Below, piece after piece: positions 26,459-35,774 of a stretch of DNA of 64,000 nt. The stretch spans positions 1-64,000 of the forward strand of contig LJZR01000020.1 of assembly GCA_001314865.1 (NCBI GenBank), in the 5' to 3' direction. The notes beneath the pieces are model-generated. The model saw only the letters and a program-made list of their open reading frames with translations, made no database searches and was not told where the DNA came from. The stretch's first letter is position 1. Every line of letters begins with the position of its first letter. A program made the position numbers and the translations under genes. This stretch comes from Phormidesmis priestleyi Ana. Its GTDB lineage: Bacteria; Cyanobacteriota; Cyanobacteriia; Phormidesmidales; Phormidesmidaceae.

Positions 26459-29400
26459 GTGACTTCCCAGAAGGATCAAATTCAATCGCTGATTGCTGAT
26501 ATTGAGGCTGCTCTAGGCTCAGAGAAGCCTCGAAAGCTTTGGGTAAGGGCCAGTGAGGCTGAGGCTCAACGGCAGACACTCGCTAGGGCTCAGGACTATT
26601 TAAGATCATTACAGCAGGTGTTTGATGCACCTGGGGGATGGGGCCCGGTAGACCCAAGTACAGGACAGGTGACAGGCACGGCGGCATCAGGCCCCGCTCC
26701 ATCGGGCACCACAGGTTCTTTCTCGGGACAGTTGGCTCAGCCGCCAGAGGCTTCGGGGGATTCGCCAGAGGATGTTTTGCAGGCTTTGCTCACTGAGATG
26801 ACGTTTTTACGTTCGAGTGCGCTAGAGCCGCTGAGGCTGGAGATGGATAGTCTGAGAGTAGAGCGTGATCGGCTAAAGCAAGAAATTGACATGCTCGCTC
26901 ATGAACGCAGCTCGCTGGCGATTTCTACGCAGGATTCAATGCCCAGCCAGGTGCCCGTTAGTGAGGATCAGCTCAACCAGTTTTTGGCGGCCCTGATGGA
27001 CCGCTTACAAGAAAGGCTTTCGGTGCAGGTGACCCAGACCTTGAACCAGCTAGAGAGCGACCATGCCGAGGCGGTTGCCAAGCTGTCGTCAGCCTCCTCG
27101 GATTCGGAGGTGCTTCAGCTGCGGCCTAGAGGTCAGCTAGAGGATAGTAGGCTTGCAGAAGTACGCGAGCTTCAGTCTCGTTCAGATCAGCTGTTGGTCA
27201 ATATTGAGTCTACGTTGCAGGGCATGTTTGAGACGCTGCAACGCAATATTGACAGCTATCAAGTTTCTTTGAACGAGGGCATTGAAAATATGCACAGTCT
27301 CGGTCGTCAGGGTGAGGTCATTGTGCGATCGCTCGTCGATCATTTGACTCAACAGCTCGGCCAAACTGTACCGCCAGAGCCCGCATTCTCTCAGCCCCGT
27401 TTGGTAGAGTCTGATAGCAACGCAATACCTGAGAGCCTTGAGAACCCTGCAAACTCGGACAGCGAAATAAATACGGTGACTTCGCTGGATGACATTTTGC
27501 CTGAGGGCTCCTATGAGCTTTATACGGCTGAGTTTGGAGCCGAGAGCGCCGCGGACAAAGGCGCTTATGCAGACGAGCCTTCACTGGTAGATGCGGCTGA
27601 TGCTGCAATGACTGCGCCAGAAGACTGTATTCGGGAAGATGGCACCATTGATTTAGATCTGCTGACGCTGGATATTGATCGAGATGATGAAAATGCTGAT
27701 CTGTCGCCAGATGAGGTAATGGTAGATGCTGCGATCGCCGATGCCGCGATCGCAGCCATTGAGGCGGAAGATCCTGAGATTGAAGCCAAGGTAGTGCCCA
27801 CTGCCGATGCTGCCTACCTGGCAGATTTGACAATAGATGACTTAACAGGTGACTTCACGGAAGATGACTTCACGGAAGATGACTTAGCGGAAGACGACCC
27901 CACAGCAGATGACTTAGCGGAAGACGACTTAGCGGAAGATAACTTATCGGGAATGAACGCCGATCAGCCACTGCCCGAAAGTGAGTCGCTAGATAGTTTA
28001 GAACCTGATTTTCAGTCCACTGTTGAGATTGATCGAGCCAATGCATTGCCCGCCCTAGACTTGCAAGCCGACGAGCTTAGTCTCTCAGATCAGGTCGCCA
28101 CGAATGAGGTATCAGAAGAAGCGGTATCAGAAGAAGTGGTATCAGAAGACGCCTTCAACCATGAGACATCAGACAATTCAGCCTCTGAAGATATCTCTGT
28201 AAATAACAGCTCTGCCGATAGCTTTGCAGATAATCGGGAGAATGTTGCCGCTGTGCTAGCCGCCGCTGCCCTAGGCGCAGCGGTAGCGAGTCGCACTGAG
28301 ACCAATGAACAGGCTGAGGCGTCGCCAATATCGGATGTCCCTGAAGGCGACACTTTAGACCAAAACGATTCGGACGAGGCAGTAATCAGTGACACAATGC
28401 CAGATGATTTGGCAGCAGAGTTAGACGCAAACAACCAAACGGCAGCGCAGATCGCAACAGCATCTGCGCTCACCGGACAAAGTGCGTTTTCTCCAGATGC
28501 AAGTTTGGCCTCAGATTTAGAAGAAGATATCGTTTCTGACGCCGACGAGCCGTTGCCCGAAAGACTCACCGAAGGGTCTGAGCCCTTAGAGTCTGCCGCT
28601 ATCCCAGATGCGCCCGATGTGTTTGCCGATTTGTCTGCTGATGTGTCTGCTGATGCGTCTGTAGGTGAGGCAGCGGCTGACAACTTATCTGGTGACGAGC
28701 CATTCAACGAGCCATCCGACGAGCCATCCGACGAGCCATCCGACGAGCCATCCGACGAGCCATCCAACGAGCCATCCGACGAGCCCTTTGAGGTATCTCT
28801 ACTAGATTTAGAAGAAGATAACGACGATTCAGACGGTTCGTTGTCGGACGGTTTGTTGCCGACAAACGCAGGCGCTAACGCTTCGGCTGATATTTTGGCT
28901 GAGGCAGCCCTGCTATCTGAAGAAGACCTTTGGGCAGATGCACCGGAGGAGATGACAGATGAAGCGTCATCCTACAGGGAAAGCATCGACAATTGGCCCG
29001 AGGAAAGTTCGTCAGACCGTGGCTTATCAAACTATGGCTTATCAAACCATGGCCTAACGGTAGCGCCGCCGCTAGACTTTGACGACGATCTGGAATTCTA
29101 TACTGCTAGAACGGAAATTTCTGAGCAAAATGGTGAATTAAATGGCGAATTGATAGAGTCGCTATCGGCAGAGGCGCTTGAAGATGCGACAGCTGATGGC
29201 TCGGTAGAAGTCGCTGCCGATGACGCGTTTACTGATATGCAGGCCTCGGCGGCTGCGGTAAGGTTGCCTGATTTGCCTGTGATGCCGCCCCTGTCCGAAA
29301 TGCAAGCGCCATCTGCTGTTGATGCGGCTGCCGCTGATGACGGTGCTGAATTGCTCAACGGCAATGAGGGTAATGAGAGCAATGAAGGCGATGAGGACGA

Positions 29401-31192
29401 TGATGATCCGACGGGTGGTCAGCCTGCGGCTTGGTTCTTAGGCCTTGATATTGGAACTAGCGGGCTCTCTGCTGTGTTGATGAATCAGCTAGGCGATCAA
29501 GTCTATCCGCTGTGCTGGAATATACCAGGCGACGATGAGGCTGATCGGTTTCGGTTACCGGCTGTTTTACAAATGGCCGAGCAACCTGGTGTAGAAGTGG
29601 GCTCGGCGAGTACTGTGGGTCCTGTGGTTTTGCAGCAGGGCGCCCACTTACTGCGTACCCTTAAGCCACTGTTAAAAGTGGGCATTCCGCGTAGCACAGG
29701 CGAGCCTTGGATTCAGTGGTCTGACTATCAGACCATTCCGCTGCAAACGTTGCAGACAGCACTCACAAGCCTGCTGAAGACGATGAGTGTCAAGGACGAC
29801 CAGATGCTGTTTTGTCAGGCGGTGGGACTGAGTGAGAGGGCCTTGCGTCAAGCGCTGAGCGACTTGAAAGGCGTGATTGTGGGCTATCCTTACAACTGGC
29901 CAGATACCTACAGCTTTAATATTCGAGAGGCGCTGCTGTCAGCGGGGATTGTGTCTCAGCCTGAGCAGGTGTTTTTTGTCGAGGAAGCGATCGCGGCTCT
30001 CCTATCCGCGCTGCCCGATCCTAAAACAGCGAGCGAAGCGCTAGACAGCCAGCAGCCTGGGCTTTACAACTGCAATTGGGAAGGCGGCACGATTGTGATT
30101 AGCGCCGGGGTAACGCTGACGGAATCGGCGATTGTAGACTTACCTAAATCGCTCGATCAGCTCATTTATCGTGACTTTGCGCTGCGTAGCTTTACCTATG
30201 CAGGCGATAGCCTAGATCAGGACATTATTTGCCAATTGCTGCATCCTTCGGCACAGGCGCAGATAGCCGCAAATGGAAACAAAGAAAGTGCTTCAGCAGA
30301 GGGCGACTGGCAAAGCTTAGGGCTAGAGAAGCTTCAGCTGCCTCAGGCAGGCGAGGCTGACCGGGCTAAAAGACATCGGTTACGTCAGCGGCTAAACAGT
30401 ACGCCGCTAGGTCGATCTGCCATTGTTGCAGCGCGTCAGCTCAAGCTGGTGCTACAGGAAGAAGCTCAGGTGGATCTGAGCATGGGTAGTCATACCTGGG
30501 TAGTGAAGCGTAAGGATTTAGAAGCTAAGGTATTTTTGCCTTACATTCAGCGGATTAACCGGCAGGTCAATGGGCTGTTGAGTCAAAAGGGGCTCTCTGC
30601 GCAGGCGGTGAAGCAGGTGGTGTGTACGGGTGGGTCGGCTTCTTTGGGCGCGATCGCCCGCTGGCTGCGCCAAAAATTCCCCAATGCCACCATCATTCAA
30701 GACACTTATAGCGGCGAATATTCTAATAGCTGTAGCCGAGTTGCCTATGGCCTTGCTAACCTGTGCCACTATTTCCATGTGTTAGATACGCACCGTCATC
30801 AGTACAGCGACTACTTTTTGCTGCTAGAGCTGCTGCGCGTGCTGCCCGATCAGCCATTACCGGCAGGCGGAATTTTACACCTGCTAGAGCAGCGCGGGAT
30901 TAATACTCAGGCCTGTCAGGCACATATTTTGGCCTTGATTGAAGGGCATTTGCCGCCTGGATTAGTACCAACTTCAGGCGATCGCCCCCTTATTAGCGCT
31001 CAGTCTCCCGATATTGGAGCCTACCAGATGCTAGCGGAGCTCCCACTATTTAAAAAGCAGGGAGGGCAAATCTACATCGCTGACCAGCAGCAAGGCGAGC
31101 GCTTGCGGAATCATTTAGAAACACTTCTGGCCACTAAGTCCCAGCTATTGATGGAGCCACTCACTGCTGAGCTAGCCCCTGAGGTCGTGTAG
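26459..31192 (+). CDS. Giant acidic protein with C-terminal actin/Hsp70-like ATPase fold
   Basis: A 1577-aa protein starting with GTG. Residues 1-55 hold a short helical module (IQSLIADIEAALGSEKPRKL), 95-175 and 220-300 are coiled-coil, and about 310-985 are a very acidic, repeat-rich linker (DDFTEDDLAEDD, DEPSDEPSDEPS). From residue 991 an Hsp70/actin-like domain begins: WFLGLDIGTSGLSAVLMNQ (phosphate 1 loop), GVIVGYPYNWPDTYSFN near 1137, and VVCTGGSASLGAIARWLRQ near 1388 (adenosine loop). It is not DnaK: the peptide-binding domain is absent. The role is unknown; a cytoskeletal or chaperone-like scaffold is possible. It is monocistronic. Confidence 0.72.
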   Translation: MTSQKDQIQSLIADIEAALGSEKPRKLWVRASEAEAQRQTLARAQDYLRSLQQVFDAPGGWGPVDPSTGQVTGTAASGPAPSGTTGSFSGQLAQPPEASGDSPEDVLQALLTEMTFLRSSALEPLRLEMDSLRVERDRLKQEIDMLAHERSSLAISTQDSMPSQVPVSEDQLNQFLAALMDRLQERLSVQVTQTLNQLESDHAEAVAKLSSASSDSEVLQLRPRGQLEDSRLAEVRELQSRSDQLLVNIESTLQGMFETLQRNIDSYQVSLNEGIENMHSLGRQGEVIVRSLVDHLTQQLGQTVPPEPAFSQPRLVESDSNAIPESLENPANSDSEINTVTSLDDILPEGSYELYTAEFGAESAADKGAYADEPSLVDAADAAMTAPEDCIREDGTIDLDLLTLDIDRDDENADLSPDEVMVDAAIADAAIAAIEAEDPEIEAKVVPTADAAYLADLTIDDLTGDFTEDDFTEDDLAEDDPTADDLAEDDLAEDNLSGMNADQPLPESESLDSLEPDFQSTVEIDRANALPALDLQADELSLSDQVATNEVSEEAVSEEVVSEDAFNHETSDNSASEDISVNNSSADSFADNRENVAAVLAAAALGAAVASRTETNEQAEASPISDVPEGDTLDQNDSDEAVISDTMPDDLAAELDANNQTAAQIATASALTGQSAFSPDASLASDLEEDIVSDADEPLPERLTEGSEPLESAAIPDAPDVFADLSADVSADASVGEAAADNLSGDEPFNEPSDEPSDEPSDEPSDEPSNEPSDEPFEVSLLDLEEDNDDSDGSLSDGLLPTNAGANASADILAEAALLSEEDLWADAPEEMTDEASSYRESIDNWPEESSSDRGLSNYGLSNHGLTVAPPLDFDDDLEFYTARTEISEQNGELNGELIESLSAEALEDATADGSVEVAADDAFTDMQASAAAVRLPDLPVMPPLSEMQAPSAVDAAAADDGAELLNGNEGNESNEGDEDDDDPTGGQPAAWFLGLDIGTSGLSAVLMNQLGDQVYPLCWNIPGDDEADRFRLPAVLQMAEQPGVEVGSASTVGPVVLQQGAHLLRTLKPLLKVGIPRSTGEPWIQWSDYQTIPLQTLQTALTSLLKTMSVKDDQMLFCQAVGLSERALRQALSDLKGVIVGYPYNWPDTYSFNIREALLSAGIVSQPEQVFFVEEAIAALLSALPDPKTASEALDSQQPGLYNCNWEGGTIVISAGVTLTESAIVDLPKSLDQLIYRDFALRSFTYAGDSLDQDIICQLLHPSAQAQIAANGNKESASAEGDWQSLGLEKLQLPQAGEADRAKRHRLRQRLNSTPLGRSAIVAARQLKLVLQEEAQVDLSMGSHTWVVKRKDLEAKVFLPYIQRINRQVNGLLSQKGLSAQAVKQVVCTGGSASLGAIARWLRQKFPNATIIQDTYSGEYSNSCSRVAYGLANLCHYFHVLDTHRHQYSDYFLLLELLRVLPDQPLPAGGILHLLEQRGINTQACQAHILALIEGHLPPGLVPTSGDRPLISAQSPDIGAYQMLAELPLFKKQGGQIYIADQQQGERLRNHLETLLATKSQLLMEPLTAELAPEVV
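28700..28794. repeat. 12-nt tandem array encoding (DEPS)n
   Basis: About eight 12-mers of GACGAGCCATCC type. Copies are almost identical at third codon positions, so the expansion is recent. Confidence 0.9.
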
Positions 31193-31320
31193 TTGAGCAG
31201 CTAGCAAATTTTGAGCACCCGTTTTGAGGCGCTAATCGTTTGGGGCTTGACCAGCTGTCTTTTGATTAAGCGCTGCTGAGTAGATTAGGCTCTTGGGAGC
31301 CCCTATGTAAAATTTAGTCT

Positions 31321-31695
31321 ATGACTGTTTTGCCCTCTGAAAGCCTCTCTAAAAGCCTACCTGCCGAAACCGTCGAGGCTGTTGCCAAGCGAAAAATTTT
31401 CTCTGTTGGAATCGGCGCTCATGGCATTGTTGCAGTCGGCGTTACAGCCCATGGTGTTTTTTCTGTCGGCATTATTTCCCACGGCATTGTTTCCATTGGC
31501 GTCATCTCTATGGGCGTCTTTTCAGCCGGACTAGTGTCAATGGGTGTGCTCGTCGCTGGCCTAGTTTCGATGGGCGTCATTGCGTCAGGCCCTTCTAACA
31601 TGAGCCTAATGGAGCATCATCGAGAAGACCACAAGATGCTTGAGATGGAAGAAGGAAAACTAAACAAGCAAGACCACGATGCAATGGGACATTAG
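31321..31695 (+). CDS. Glycine-pentad repeat protein with His/Met-rich tail
   Basis: A 124-aa protein I do not recognise by name. From residue 26 to 90 a glycine occurs at every fifth position without exception (G30, 35, 40 ... 90; 13 glycines), with units such as IFSVG, IGAHG, VFSVG, IVSIG and LVSMG. The other positions are mostly V/I/F, S/A, and A/S/M/H. This differs from classic A(D/N)LxX pentapeptides and suggests a compact beta-solenoid or a tightly packed membrane structure. The 34-residue tail has five His (99, 100, 104, 119, 124) and five Met (94, 97, 106, 109, 122), a composition typical of copper or other soft-metal binding. It has no operon partner. Confidence 0.65.
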   Translation: MTVLPSESLSKSLPAETVEAVAKRKIFSVGIGAHGIVAVGVTAHGVFSVGIISHGIVSIGVISMGVFSAGLVSMGVLVAGLVSMGVIASGPSNMSLMEHHREDHKMLEMEEGKLNKQDHDAMGH

Positions 31696-31731
31696 CTGTT
31701 TTTGATCACTTGGCTGGAATACGGCAACATC

Positions 31732-33237
31732 TCATTCACGAGGCTGCTGTGGTCCAAAATATTGAGACGTGAAGCTACCATGTAAGCCATAGGGCACATG
31801 GTGCTTGAGATTTAGCTTGGCGATGGGGCCGGTGGTAATATCCTGCGCGTTGAATATGGCAAGTTCAGTATTGTGACCTACTGCATTGTACAGCCATAGC
31901 AGCACCCAGCCGTCATCTTCGGCAGTTCCGTTAGGTTTGGCGATAAATAACGGCTCCCCGCCAAACCCTCTCGGTGCGGCGCTCCAGGTTTGTTCTGCCC
32001 CGGTTTGCATGTCTCGTTTTATCAGTCCTTGTAGTGGCGCGCTGCCCGTTTGGTCATGGGCGATGCCGATATATAGGTAGCGATATTCTTGGCCAACGTT
32101 GCCAGGATGGATGGTCGGGAATTCGCAGTAGCGCTCAATGGGTACGGTCACATCTACTTTTGCAGTAGCCAAATCGATGGTGAATCGCCATAGCTGGCTA
32201 GCGGGTACATGGTCAAAGTCTACTTCGCTGTAATCTTTGGCGTCCCCGATGTCTGGAAATTCGTTGTAGCAGATAGAGTCGAGGATGAGCTGGCCGTCTT
32301 TTTCAAAGGCATTGGCGTGATGAAACACAAAACAAGGGTCGGTTTCAAAGAATTGAACTTTGCCCTGGCCGTTACGAGGAATGACGATAATCTTTGTAGG
32401 CGCTTCGGGGTTGAATTGGATGCATTCGGCCGCACCTTGAAAGCCTGCGACGAAGGGGAGGGGGTTGAAGCTGACAGGGTTTTGGACAAAGACGCAGTAG
32501 TTGGGTGTGATAGCAAAGTCATGCAGAAAGGCGAAGCCTGGTACGGTATGTCGGTGATCTTTGGCAAGGGTCCCGTCGGGATGGAACTCGAAGATTCTGA
32601 GGGTGCTCGATAGTCCGCTTTTGACACCAAAAGTGACCATTCTCTCTTCGCTTTTGCCAGTGGCCGTAGGGCAGTTGGCATCAAACTTAGGATGTGCGGC
32701 AAAGGGTTCGCCCTTTGTCAGGATGCCGTCTAAATTGTCTAGGCCGAGGGTGGCTAATGTGTTGGGATCTAGCCTGTGGGGCTGAGCGGCTTCCCAGAGG
32801 GCGAGCAGCTTGCCGCCCCAATATACAACATGGGTATTTGCAATGTTTTTAAGCTTGATGTCAAAGGCATTGGCCAGCCAACCGCCAGGTTTTTGGGTGC
32901 CAAAGACGCCTCTATATTCAGGTTTACCGCTTTTTTGTTCTTTCAGGTAGCCTTCGGTACGAACAAAGCGGTTGCGGTAGTAGGCTTGGCCTTGTGCGAT
33001 CGCAATCGAGTTAATCATGCCATCCCCATCAAACGGATGACGTAGCCTATAGCCATTAATATCTGTCAGGCCAGGGCCATTGCGAAACACCGTACCCGAC
33101 AGTTCAGCTGGAATTTCGCCTTCAATATCCTCTATCCAATAGTCAAATTCTTGAGGTTGCGATTCGTAGCCCTGTTTCCAGTCTTCTCGGGTGTAGGCAA
33201 TGGCTGCGTTTGAGTTAGGGGAAGAAAGCGTTTGCAT
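31732..33237 (-). CDS. Carotenoid oxygenase (retinal pigment epithelial membrane protein family)
   Basis: A 501-aa seven-bladed propeller Fe(II) dioxygenase that cleaves carotenoids or apocarotenals. The four iron-binding histidines are in EPFAAHPKFD, FAFLHDFAITPNY, CFVFHHANAFEKDG and PYGLHGSFTSQYFG, all in the expected order. The N-terminal GTVFRNGPGLTDING is typical. Similar length to cyanobacterial apocarotenal 15,15'-oxygenase (which makes retinal), but the substrate is not settled. It follows the BT1/FBT transporter gene on the same strand across a 182-nt gap containing a 15-nt array. Confidence 0.92.
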   Translation of the reverse strand: MQTLSSPNSNAAIAYTREDWKQGYESQPQEFDYWIEDIEGEIPAELSGTVFRNGPGLTDINGYRLRHPFDGDGMINSIAIAQGQAYYRNRFVRTEGYLKEQKSGKPEYRGVFGTQKPGGWLANAFDIKLKNIANTHVVYWGGKLLALWEAAQPHRLDPNTLATLGLDNLDGILTKGEPFAAHPKFDANCPTATGKSEERMVTFGVKSGLSSTLRIFEFHPDGTLAKDHRHTVPGFAFLHDFAITPNYCVFVQNPVSFNPLPFVAGFQGAAECIQFNPEAPTKIIVIPRNGQGKVQFFETDPCFVFHHANAFEKDGQLILDSICYNEFPDIGDAKDYSEVDFDHVPASQLWRFTIDLATAKVDVTVPIERYCEFPTIHPGNVGQEYRYLYIGIAHDQTGSAPLQGLIKRDMQTGAEQTWSAAPRGFGGEPLFIAKPNGTAEDDGWVLLWLYNAVGHNTELAIFNAQDITTGPIAKLNLKHHVPYGLHGSFTSQYFGPQQPRE

Positions 33238-33340
33238 AGGAGGAAAAATTTAGTTATGTAAGCAGCTAAAGGGAAAATGAACACGCAAGCATGTAAAAAC
33301 GCCATTCAGTTCAAGGTATTGAGTACAGCGTCGGGCGTTA

Positions 33341-33400
33341 CAGAGTCGAGCATTACAGAGTCGAGCATTACAGAGTCGAGCATTACAGAGTCGAGCGTCA
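33341..33400. repeat. 15-nt tandem array (CAGAGTCGAGCATTA)
   Basis: Three perfect and one variant 15-mer, just 19 nt beyond the stop of the BT1/FBT transporter gene (33420). Intergenic. Confidence 0.93.
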
Positions 33401-33419
33401 GCCGATAGCGCATGACTGC

Positions 33420-34985
33420 CTAAAGCGTAATATCCAGTCTGGCGGCAACATCATCTGCGACTTCGGGCGAGGCCAGCGCCAACGCTAACTGTCTATCAGC
33501 GGATTCAGCGGATTTCACAGATGCTCGATCAGAACCGCTCTCTATTCTGTCCAACTCGGACTGGGGTGACTCGGCGCTATTGATGGCTGAGGTGGTTGGC
33601 AGCAAGCCCAGCAAAGGCAAGGGTAACAGCGTAGAGGCATTAGTAAGGAGCACCAGTAACCAGAGGTTGCTAAAGTCAGTTTCGCTGACTTTAAGCCAGT
33701 GCGTGAGCAATGCGCCTAGCTCATGTGAGAGTAGCCCCGACAAATTGACAACCGACATGAGCAAGGCAAACAATGTGGCTTCGACACCCGGTGGACACAG
33801 CCGTGCCGAAAGTACCAGTACAGGCATGAAGGCAATTTGCCCTGCTACCGTGAGCACCAAGCTATCGCCTAGACTAAACCAATGATCGTCAATGCCCAGT
33901 GAGCGGTTGGCATGAGTCACCAGCAGCAACGAGGTCATACCCAATACAGCCGAAATAACCGTTGACCAGCCAAAGATTTTACGGAAAGAGACTTCTTTGA
34001 GAAAACGCTGAAACACCCAAATGCCGATGAGGGAGGCAAAGCTAGTGACTAGGCGCACGCGACCCAAAAACTCGGGCTTGAACCCAAGCTCATTGGTTGA
34101 AAAGAAGAAAAAGGCTGAGTCAGCAGTGGGCGTGGCCTGCCACAAAAATAGGAACAACGCAGGCATCCAGATGGCCTTTTGAGACACGGCTCCTTTCAGC
34201 AGCTTGATTTGGTCGGTGACCACTTTAAGGTTTGACTTGGCAGTGACGGGGTCTTCGGCAATCAGCCAGGCTACGCCACATACCACTAGTGGAAAGGTGG
34301 CGGTAATCCCAAAGATGACCTGGGTGCTGGTGCGCTCTAGCAGGAGACCACCAAGGTAGGCGGTAATTAGGCCACCCATGGCTGACGCTCCCCACGCGAG
34401 TGATTGCAGCGTACCGGCTTCGCCCTGCCCTTCGTTGCGGACGCGCTCTACTACGAGCGAGTCTACAATCACATCAGAGATAGCAACTGAGAGTGAGGTT
34501 AGGAGGATGGTAAGAGTGGCTTTAAGGGGGGTGTCTACAACGGTGGCCATGGCTAACCAAGCGATCGCACCTAAAATTCCACTTAAAACAAGATAAGGCC
34601 GCCGCCGATATCGAAAAATTGGCAGTCCGTCAGACATAAAGCCAAACACTGGCTTAATTGTCCAGGGTAGGGCGGCAATGCCCATCAGCGCCGAAACTTC
34701 TGCGGGAGTGAGCGCAATAGTATCTTTCAGGAAAAAGCTTACGGCCAAGCGAGCTAAGCCCAAGATGCCCTGAACAAAATACACGAGCAAAATCGCGCTA
34801 AGTTCTAAGGTGAGCGACTGCCCTAGCAGAAGCCGCTGCTCCACAAATCCCTTCAGGCGTCCTTTTAGGTTTTCTGTTAGGTTTTTTGTCGGCTCAGTGA
34901 GCGGTGACTCTGTCATGTTAAGAAATGTAATTATGCTCTTTATCATAGCCGGGTTCTCAGAATCCGTTGGCTCAATTGATCCCAA
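33420..34985 (-). CDS. BT1/FBT family (folate-biopterin) transporter
   Basis: A 521-aa membrane protein with about twelve spans. The motifs LVYFVQGILGLARLAVSFFLKD, LMGIAALPWTIKPVFGFMSDG and FRYRRRPYLVLSGILGA match the folate-biopterin transporter family found in cyanobacteria, plastids and trypanosomatids. Cyanobacterial members move folates. Residues about 455-521 form a polar, repetitive tail; the transport core ends near 460. The start is either here at 34985 or at an internal Met near residue 14. It is upstream of the carotenoid oxygenase gene. Confidence 0.88.
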   Translation of the reverse strand: MGSIEPTDSENPAMIKSIITFLNMTESPLTEPTKNLTENLKGRLKGFVEQRLLLGQSLTLELSAILLVYFVQGILGLARLAVSFFLKDTIALTPAEVSALMGIAALPWTIKPVFGFMSDGLPIFRYRRRPYLVLSGILGAIAWLAMATVVDTPLKATLTILLTSLSVAISDVIVDSLVVERVRNEGQGEAGTLQSLAWGASAMGGLITAYLGGLLLERTSTQVIFGITATFPLVVCGVAWLIAEDPVTAKSNLKVVTDQIKLLKGAVSQKAIWMPALFLFLWQATPTADSAFFFFSTNELGFKPEFLGRVRLVTSFASLIGIWVFQRFLKEVSFRKIFGWSTVISAVLGMTSLLLVTHANRSLGIDDHWFSLGDSLVLTVAGQIAFMPVLVLSARLCPPGVEATLFALLMSVVNLSGLLSHELGALLTHWLKVSETDFSNLWLLVLLTNASTLLPLPLLGLLPTTSAINSAESPQSELDRIESGSDRASVKSAESADRQLALALASPEVADDVAARLDITL

Positions 34986-35322
34986 TCGGTCATAGATCCC
35001 TCAATAGAGCATTTATTTAGAGGCTGCACTCTCACAAAAGTGACGACTTTTTAATGTCTTGGGTCTAGTGTTTTGGGTTTAGTATTTTGGGTCTGAATGT
35101 TTGGGTCTGAATATTTTAGGTTTGAATGTTTTGGATTTATTTTTGGCTTGCTCGGTGATTCTTTGCTTTTTCAATGTTAGTTTTGGTTAGTTTTGGCTTG
35201 CTACAGATTGATAGATCGATTTTGATCGCCGAGGCTCAAGGTTTGCAAAATCCTTGGCAATGGTGTCAGTATTACCCAATCAACTCACGTCATGATGCCA
35301 TCTGAAATTGGAGTCAGCCGTT
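34986..35322. other. Intergenic region, no gene seen
   Basis: About 340 nt between divergent genes. It contains degenerate copies of a TTTTGGGTCTGAAT-like unit (about 35060-35130) and no small gene or hairpin that I can support. Confidence 0.4.
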
Positions 35323-35676
35323 ATGCCCCTAATCAAAGTGCAAACCTCTGTCGAAGCGCCCGCTCAGACTACTGTTGAAGACTTGCTCAAGCAGCTGTCT
35401 GCTAGTCTAGCGAAGCATTTAGGAAAGCCTGAATCTTATGTAATGACTGCTTTTGAGCCCGGTATTGCTATGACATTTGGTGGCACGACTGCTCCCACTT
35501 GCTATATCCAAATCAAAAGCGTTGGCACCATGGGCAGTGATAGAACCCAAACCATGAGTCAGGACTTTTGCGCCAAAGTTCAGGCGGCTCTAGGCATCCC
35601 GCCCAATCGTACCTATATTGAATTTGCTGATGCTCCGGGCGCAATGTGGGGCTGGAACGGTACTACTTTTGGTTAG
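35323..35676 (+). CDS. MIF-like tautomerase family protein
   Basis: A 117-aa protein of the macrophage-migration-inhibitory-factor/phenylpyruvate tautomerase family. The start at ATG 35323 gives MPLIKVQTS, so removal of Met exposes the catalytic proline at the N-terminus; an in-frame TTG at 35308 would hide it. Other markers are ESYVMTAFEPGIAMTFGGT and PPNRTYIEFADAPGAMWGWNG. Members catalyse keto-enol tautomerisation as trimers. Cyanobacterial function is unknown. It stands alone. Confidence 0.9.
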   Translation: MPLIKVQTSVEAPAQTTVEDLLKQLSASLAKHLGKPESYVMTAFEPGIAMTFGGTTAPTCYIQIKSVGTMGSDRTQTMSQDFCAKVQAALGIPPNRTYIEFADAPGAMWGWNGTTFG

Positions 35677-35774
35677 CGCTGGTATTAGCAGGATATTGGC
35701 TAGTCGGTACTGGCTAGCTGGCTGAGGCTCACCTGATTCTTGGTGCGCTCTACTTGCGCTCTACTTGCGCTCTG

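Noticed and set aside
28090-28767. Long open frame on the minus strand of the giant gene, rich in SDGSSDGSSDG
   Set aside because: It is the antisense reading of the acidic repeat region. Repeats with a unit divisible by three keep several frames open; no start signal or family match.
26459-31192. DnaK paralogue
   Set aside because: Only nucleotide-binding loops are shared; the substrate-binding domain, the linker and DnaK signature sequences are absent.
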